DNA of 9,359 nucleotides from positions 1 to 9,359 of the forward strand of contig JAZLCO010000107.1 in NCBI GenBank assembly GCA_045614225.1. Direction: 5' to 3'. Under the pieces are notes generated by a model. It searched no databases, was not told where the DNA came from, and saw only the letters and a program-made list of their open reading frames with translations. Shown here in pieces: positions 6,291 to 9,359 of the stretch (position 1 is its first letter; each line of letters begins with the position of its first letter). This stretch comes from UBA9715 sp045614225. GTDB lineage: Bacteria > Actinomycetota > Coriobacteriia > Coriobacteriales > Eggerthellaceae. The translations under genes were made by a program, and so were the position numbers.

Positions 6291-6305
6291 ATTAACAGTG
6301 TTATC
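6291..6305. promoter_or_regulatory. TetR operator 3
   Basis: ATTAACAGTGTTATC, centred on G6298, keeps the inner TAACA-N-TGTTA dyad of the other two sites, with mismatched outer bases. It is the nearest site to BCCT-2, about 100 bp upstream of its start, and overlaps a TATCAT -10-like box. Its centre is 147 bp from that of operator 2. Confidence 0.5.
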
Positions 6306-6404
6306 ATCACCTTCGGGTACACAACTAGCTTCCAATCGCGCATACGAACAGCGTAGCGACATCGGCTGCTTCGACAGCTCTGATGTACCGCATTGGAGGT
6401 GCCC

Positions 6405-7952
6405 ATGAACAAGGGGGAATTCAAGAACCCGGTTTTCCTCATCGCGCTCATACTTTGCGCGGCAATTGCCGTATGGGCCATCGCTTTCAACGAAAGCTTC
6501 ACTGACGTTTCGAATGCCGTATTCGGCTTCCTCACCGTCGATTTCGGATGGCTTTACCTTGTGGCAATGCTCGCGTTCGTGATCTTTGCACTCGCTATTG
6601 CGTTCTCGCATTGGGGGAAAATCAAGCTTGGGCCCGATGACTCCGAACCCGAGTTCTCAACAGTGTCGTGGTTCGCAATGTTGTTTGGTTGCGGCATGGG
6701 CGTTGGGCTCGTGTTCTGGGGTATTGCCGAGCCGATTTCACATTACGCCGGGCCTATGGCTGGCATTGAGCCCTCGAGCGCCGAAGCTGCACGCTTTGCG
6801 ATGTCGGCGTCGTTCATGCATTGGGGCATCCACCCCTGGGCAAATTATGCCATCATCGGCCTCGCCTTGGGCTACTTCATGTATCGCAAGGGAAAGCCGG
6901 CCCTCATCAGTGCTGCCCTCTCGCCAGTATTAGGCGAAAAGGGCACAAAAGGCTGGCTTGGCAAGCTCGTCGATATCCTCGCGCTGTTCGCGACGATGGC
7001 TGGTGTGGTTACCTCGCTTGGCCTCGGCGTGTTGCAAATTAACGCAGGACTTAATTACCTGTTCGGCGTTCCCTCGAACCTCGTTGTTCAGATCGCCATC
7101 ATCCTCGTGATCTCGGTCATCTTCATCGGCTCAGCCGTACTCGGTATCGAAAAGGGCATTAAGGTCATCTCGGATGCAAATCTCTACATCGCCGTGGGCG
7201 TACTCATCGTCTGCTTCATCGTCGGGCCGAAGATCGACGTGCTCAACAACCTCGTCTGCGGAATCGGCGACTACATCGGCGGATTCTTTCCCGATAGTTT
7301 GGGCATGAGCGCCTATGGAGACAACGCCTGGATGCTCGGATGGCGCATCTTCTACTGGGCTTGGTGGATTGCATGGGCGCCTTTCGTGGGCGTGTTCATC
7401 GCACGCATCTCGCGCGGTCGCACCGTGCGCCAGTTTATTCTGGGTGTCGTACTGGTTCCGGCAGTTGCGTCGGTGCTCTGGTTCGCCGTGTTCGGCAGCA
7501 TGGGGCTCTCCCTTGCCGAAAGCGGGATGCTGGATGCCGAAGCAGTGGCATCAGTTGCAGCCTCACCCGAAACTGGGTTGTTCCTCGTGTTGAACCAATA
7601 CCCGCTCGGCCTGATTGTCTCGATTGTCATGCTTGTGCTCATCTGCACGTTCTTCATCACGTCTGCCAACTCGGGCACGTTCGTGCTTGGCATGCTCTCC
7701 AGCAACGGCAACATGAACCCTCCGAACATGAAGAAGATCCTTTGGGGCGTTGTGCTCACAGCCATGGCCATCGGCTTGCTCATCGCGGGCGGCCTGAAGC
7801 CCCTTCAGACGATCTCCATCGCAGCAGCGTTCCCGTTCATCTTCATCATGATTGCCGCAATGGTGTCGGTTGTGAGAGGCTTGTCGCACGATGCCGATAC
7901 GCCCAACGTCGGGGACGAGGATTTTGAAACGGAAGACGCAGCGGAATCGTAG
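6405..7952 (+). CDS. BCCT-family betaine/carnitine/choline transporter, BCCT-2
   Basis: This 515-residue membrane protein has about twelve hydrophobic segments. It carries GCGMGVG at 95-101, HWGIHPWANY at 139-148, TSLGLGVLQI at 203-212 and FYWAWWIAWAPF with ARISRGR at 316-339. W140, W145, Y148 and W320/W321/W324 match the BetP substrate-binding aromatics. TSANS at 419-423 keeps the Thr/Ser pair of the BetP sodium site, so sodium-driven import of a betaine-like compound is likely. The C-terminus is short and acidic (DEDFETEDAAES) and lacks the long basic tail of osmosensing BetP, so a nutritional role is favoured. The ATG at 6405 has GGAGG 5 bases upstream; a TTG at 6393 is in frame but overlaps that ribosome site. 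It is divergent from TetR-1, with three operators between them. Confidence 0.93.
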   Translation: MNKGEFKNPVFLIALILCAAIAVWAIAFNESFTDVSNAVFGFLTVDFGWLYLVAMLAFVIFALAIAFSHWGKIKLGPDDSEPEFSTVSWFAMLFGCGMGVGLVFWGIAEPISHYAGPMAGIEPSSAEAARFAMSASFMHWGIHPWANYAIIGLALGYFMYRKGKPALISAALSPVLGEKGTKGWLGKLVDILALFATMAGVVTSLGLGVLQINAGLNYLFGVPSNLVVQIAIILVISVIFIGSAVLGIEKGIKVISDANLYIAVGVLIVCFIVGPKIDVLNNLVCGIGDYIGGFFPDSLGMSAYGDNAWMLGWRIFYWAWWIAWAPFVGVFIARISRGRTVRQFILGVVLVPAVASVLWFAVFGSMGLSLAESGMLDAEAVASVAASPETGLFLVLNQYPLGLIVSIVMLVLICTFFITSANSGTFVLGMLSSNGNMNPPNMKKILWGVVLTAMAIGLLIAGGLKPLQTISIAAAFPFIFIMIAAMVSVVRGLSHDADTPNVGDEDFETEDAAES

Positions 7953-7992
7953 CCGTTCTTTTTGAAGTGCTCGTGCTAACCAAGATTCCTTG

Positions 7993-8025
7993 TCGGGCCA
8001 GCATCCTTTCAGGTTGCTGGCCCGA
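7993..8025 (+). terminator. Terminator after BCCT-2
   Basis: An 11-bp perfect stem, TCGGGCCAGCA (7993-8003) with TGCTGGCCCGA (8015-8025), encloses an 11-base loop that can itself form CCT/AGG pairs. It is followed on the plus strand by TTCTTTC. It lies 40 bp after the BCCT-2 stop, between two convergent genes. A T-rich tail is missing on the minus strand, so it mainly serves BCCT-2. Confidence 0.75.
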
Positions 8026-8070
8026 TTCTTTCGCTGATACCCCGAACTGTCGCCTATCGCCGCCCGTCAA

Positions 8071-8853
8071 TCACGCAGTTGCCCTTGATTTGAGCTCGTT
8101 CGCCTTTTCGATGTTTACAGGGATGATCTTCACGCGATATGACGAACGAGCATCCAATTCCTTCATAGAATCGGAAACATCAAAATCGGGGGACACGACG
8201 AGAATCGAGTAGCCCTCTTTGAGCTGCTGCGTATAACTCGTAATGATAAGCTGCATGAATTCGTGGGTGGCTTTGCGGATATCTTCTTCTCCATGATTGC
8301 AGCCCTTGAGCGAAGCGAGCATTCCCCGATACAGATAAGAATCGATCTTGCTCAGGTAGACGGAGCTTTCAGGGGTTATCATCCCCTTCTTCTCTGCTTG
8401 TTCGAGAAGAATCAAATCACGTTCGGCAATCGTCGAATTCATGAAGAGATCGAAGATGAACGCTTTCAGGCCCATAAGATCTTCGGGGTATTGCGTGAAA
8501 TATTCGGTTACCGCCTCAGAATAGAGCCGTCCTGATGGGTCGCCGAAAAACAATCTCTCAAATAGAGCGGCTCTTTGAAACGAATAGAATGCAAGGCATT
8601 CCCAAAGCTGAAGATTGAGTTCGAGCGGATTTAAATCAACTCGCGATAGCTGGCGCGCATCTTCGATATAGTCTCGCAAGAAACGGATCGAGGCGACCGC
8701 AATGAGTTTATCGATATCGGGAAAATGCCGGTAAAGCGCCGGGGAGGTGCAACCGACTTCTTCGGCAATCTTGCGAGTGGACACCCCCGCAAGCCCATCT
8801 CGTTCAATCAGCTCGCAAGCCGCCTCAATGTACTTCTTCTTCGTCTCTGCCAC
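8071..8853 (-). CDS. TetR-family transcriptional regulator, TetR-2
   Basis: This 260-residue TetR-type protein aligns with TetR-1 nearly from end to end, with a single-residue gap in the middle and one near the C-terminus. Roughly 60-65% of residues are identical by eye. The helix-turn-helix reads VSTRKIAEEVGCTSPALYRHF. The block LNPLELNLQLWECLA and the tail with EGYSILVV and DARSSYRVKIIP are shared. The start is GTG 8853, with AAGGGG at 8859-8864 and 5 bases of spacing; a longer in-frame start at 8910 adds 19 residues that have no match in TetR-1. Starting at the GTG gives the same length as TetR-1. The similar recognition helices suggest the two may bind the same operators and respond to related ligands. 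No clear copy of the operator lies just upstream of this gene. It is convergent with BCCT-2. Confidence 0.87.
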   Translation of the reverse strand: MAETKKKYIEAACELIERDGLAGVSTRKIAEEVGCTSPALYRHFPDIDKLIAVASIRFLRDYIEDARQLSRVDLNPLELNLQLWECLAFYSFQRAALFERLFFGDPSGRLYSEAVTEYFTQYPEDLMGLKAFIFDLFMNSTIAERDLILLEQAEKKGMITPESSVYLSKIDSYLYRGMLASLKGCNHGEEDIRKATHEFMQLIITSYTQQLKEGYSILVVSPDFDVSDSMKELDARSSYRVKIIPVNIEKANELKSRATA

Positions 8854-9057
8854 ACTCGCCCCTTGTCGAATGCCCTTTTGCGCAATTATCTCATGAAACC
8901 ATACAGACAATCTTGCTCAGATCGGACGGCCAATCCTTATCTGCATAGGTTATCTCAACAGCAGCGACCACGGTGATCGAAAAAACCCATGAGAAGCCCT
9001 TGCGAGCGAATAAAGCACACGCTCCTGTAACATCAGACAATAAGGGGGCCGCCGGCT

Positions 9058-9359
9058 TGAACTGCGTCCCAAATCTTGGACGGCCAAATAAAAACTAAGC
9101 CGCTAAGGACTGGCTCCGGAACTCCTCCGGGGTCAGTCCTTTAAGTCTAACCTGACGCCTCTTCGTGTTCCAGTGGACGATGTAGGCGTCGAGATCCCTC
9201 TTGAAGTCCTCGAAGCAAAGCCATCTCCTCCCGCGGAAGAATTCGTCTTTGATGTGGCCGAACACCTGCTCGGTCGCCCCGTTGTCTATGCAGTTTCCCT
9301 TTCTCGACATGCTCTGCACTATCCCGGCATTCCTCAGGCGGCCGCACCACGCCATATGC
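9058..9359 (-). mobile_element. IS3-family insertion sequence, right-hand part, cut by window edge
   Basis: The sequence from TGAACTGCGTCCC onward, reading into a transposase, resembles the terminal inverted repeat of IS3/IS150-type elements, which begin with TG and often contain a C-rich run and TTGGAC. The left boundary near 9058 is a best estimate. The opposite end and any target duplication lie outside the window. Confidence 0.65.
9095..9359 (-). CDS. IS3-family (IS150-type) transposase OrfB, C-terminal part
   Basis: The visible 87-88 residues are the C-terminal end of an rve-type DDE transposase. They carry the typical IVQSMSRKGNCIDN block followed by ATEQVFGHIKDEFFRGRRW. The E of TEQ, with K seven residues later, is the last acidic residue of the DDE triad in IS3 enzymes. 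The final part has DAYIVHWNTKRRQVRLKGLTPEEFR, as usual in the group. The frame continues past the window edge (His before the first visible Met), so the ATG at 9355 is internal. The first two catalytic Asp residues are not visible, so activity cannot be judged. Confidence 0.85.
   Translation of the reverse strand, partial: HMAWCGRLRNAGIVQSMSRKGNCIDNGATEQVFGHIKDEFFRGRRWLCFEDFKRDLDAYIVHWNTKRRQVRLKGLTPEEFRSQSLAA

Larger units (their letters stand above)
6038..6404. promoter_or_regulatory. Divergent AT-rich control region, TetR-1/BCCT-2
   Basis: This 367-bp non-coding stretch is clearly richer in A and T than the genes around it. It holds three palindromic operators, described separately. It also has a direct repeat of GTTAACGAAAA (6074-6084) and GTTAACGCAAA (6230-6240), which resemble extra half-sites. 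Two -10-like boxes on the plus strand, AATAAT at 6186-6191 (with TTGTGC 17 bases upstream) and TATCAT at 6302-6307, could serve BCCT-2. The second overlaps operator 3. An 83-codon open frame inside it looks like chance. Confidence 0.65.

Noticed and set aside
6105..6356. Small plus-strand open frame in the TetR-1/BCCT-2 gap
   Set aside because: It overlaps the operators, lies in AT-rich non-coding sequence, and has no ribosome site.
8854..9057. TetR operator upstream of TetR-2
   Set aside because: Only half-site-like strings (GGTTATC, TAACAT) occur; none forms a dyad like those in the TetR-1/BCCT-2 gap.
1..9359. CRISPR arrays, tRNA or rRNA genes
   Set aside because: No regularly spaced repeats, cloverleaf-like sequences or ribosomal RNA stretches were recognised by eye on either strand.

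Overview
The window looks like part of a moderately GC-rich, anaerobic, corrinoid-using bacterium. The gene content (a non-pyrrolysine MttB-family methyltransferase, BCCT transporters, and a LysR regulator carrying a corrinoid-binding domain) suggests an Eggerthellaceae-type gut actinobacterium (Coriobacteriia). That placement is an inference from gene content and sequence style; no taxonomic marker gene is present.

Layout, left to right. (1) 1-214: a control region with two palindromes of the LysR-box type (T-N11-A) whose centres are 50 bp apart. (2) 215-1771 (+): a 518-residue protein joining a LysR-type transcription factor to a complete methyltransferase corrinoid protein (MttC/MtaC type, D-x-H-x-x-G motif). 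(3) 1819-1842: a hairpin terminator shared by two convergent genes. (4) 3321-1861 (-): an MttB-superfamily methyltransferase with no in-frame amber codon. (5) 5006-3456 (-): a BCCT transporter, BCCT-1. (6) 6037-5255 (-): a TetR-type regulator, TetR-1. (7) 6038-6404: an AT-rich divergent control region with three copies of a palindromic operator, consensus GTTANCANTGNTAAC. (8) 6405-7952 (+): a second BCCT transporter, BCCT-2. (9) 7993-8025: a hairpin terminator. (10) 8853-8071 (-): TetR-2, a close paralogue of TetR-1 with the same length of 260 residues. (11) 9058-end: the edge of an IS3-family insertion sequence, cut by the window.

Proposed function: the BCCT carriers import a quaternary amine (glycine betaine, proline betaine, carnitine or a relative). 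MttB moves a methyl group from it to a Co(I) corrinoid. The methyl group is then passed to tetrahydrofolate by an enzyme encoded elsewhere. The only corrinoid protein in the window is the one fused to the LysR regulator. That raises the possibility that the regulator reads the methylation or redox state of the cofactor directly, or that one polypeptide is both methyl carrier and gene switch. No corrinoid activase (RamA type), methyl-THF methyltransferase or stand-alone corrinoid protein is encoded here. The paralogous TetR regulators and the two divergent BCCT carriers suggest duplication of a regulator-transporter module. A weaker copy of the TetR operator upstream of BCCT-1 may place both transporters under the same control.
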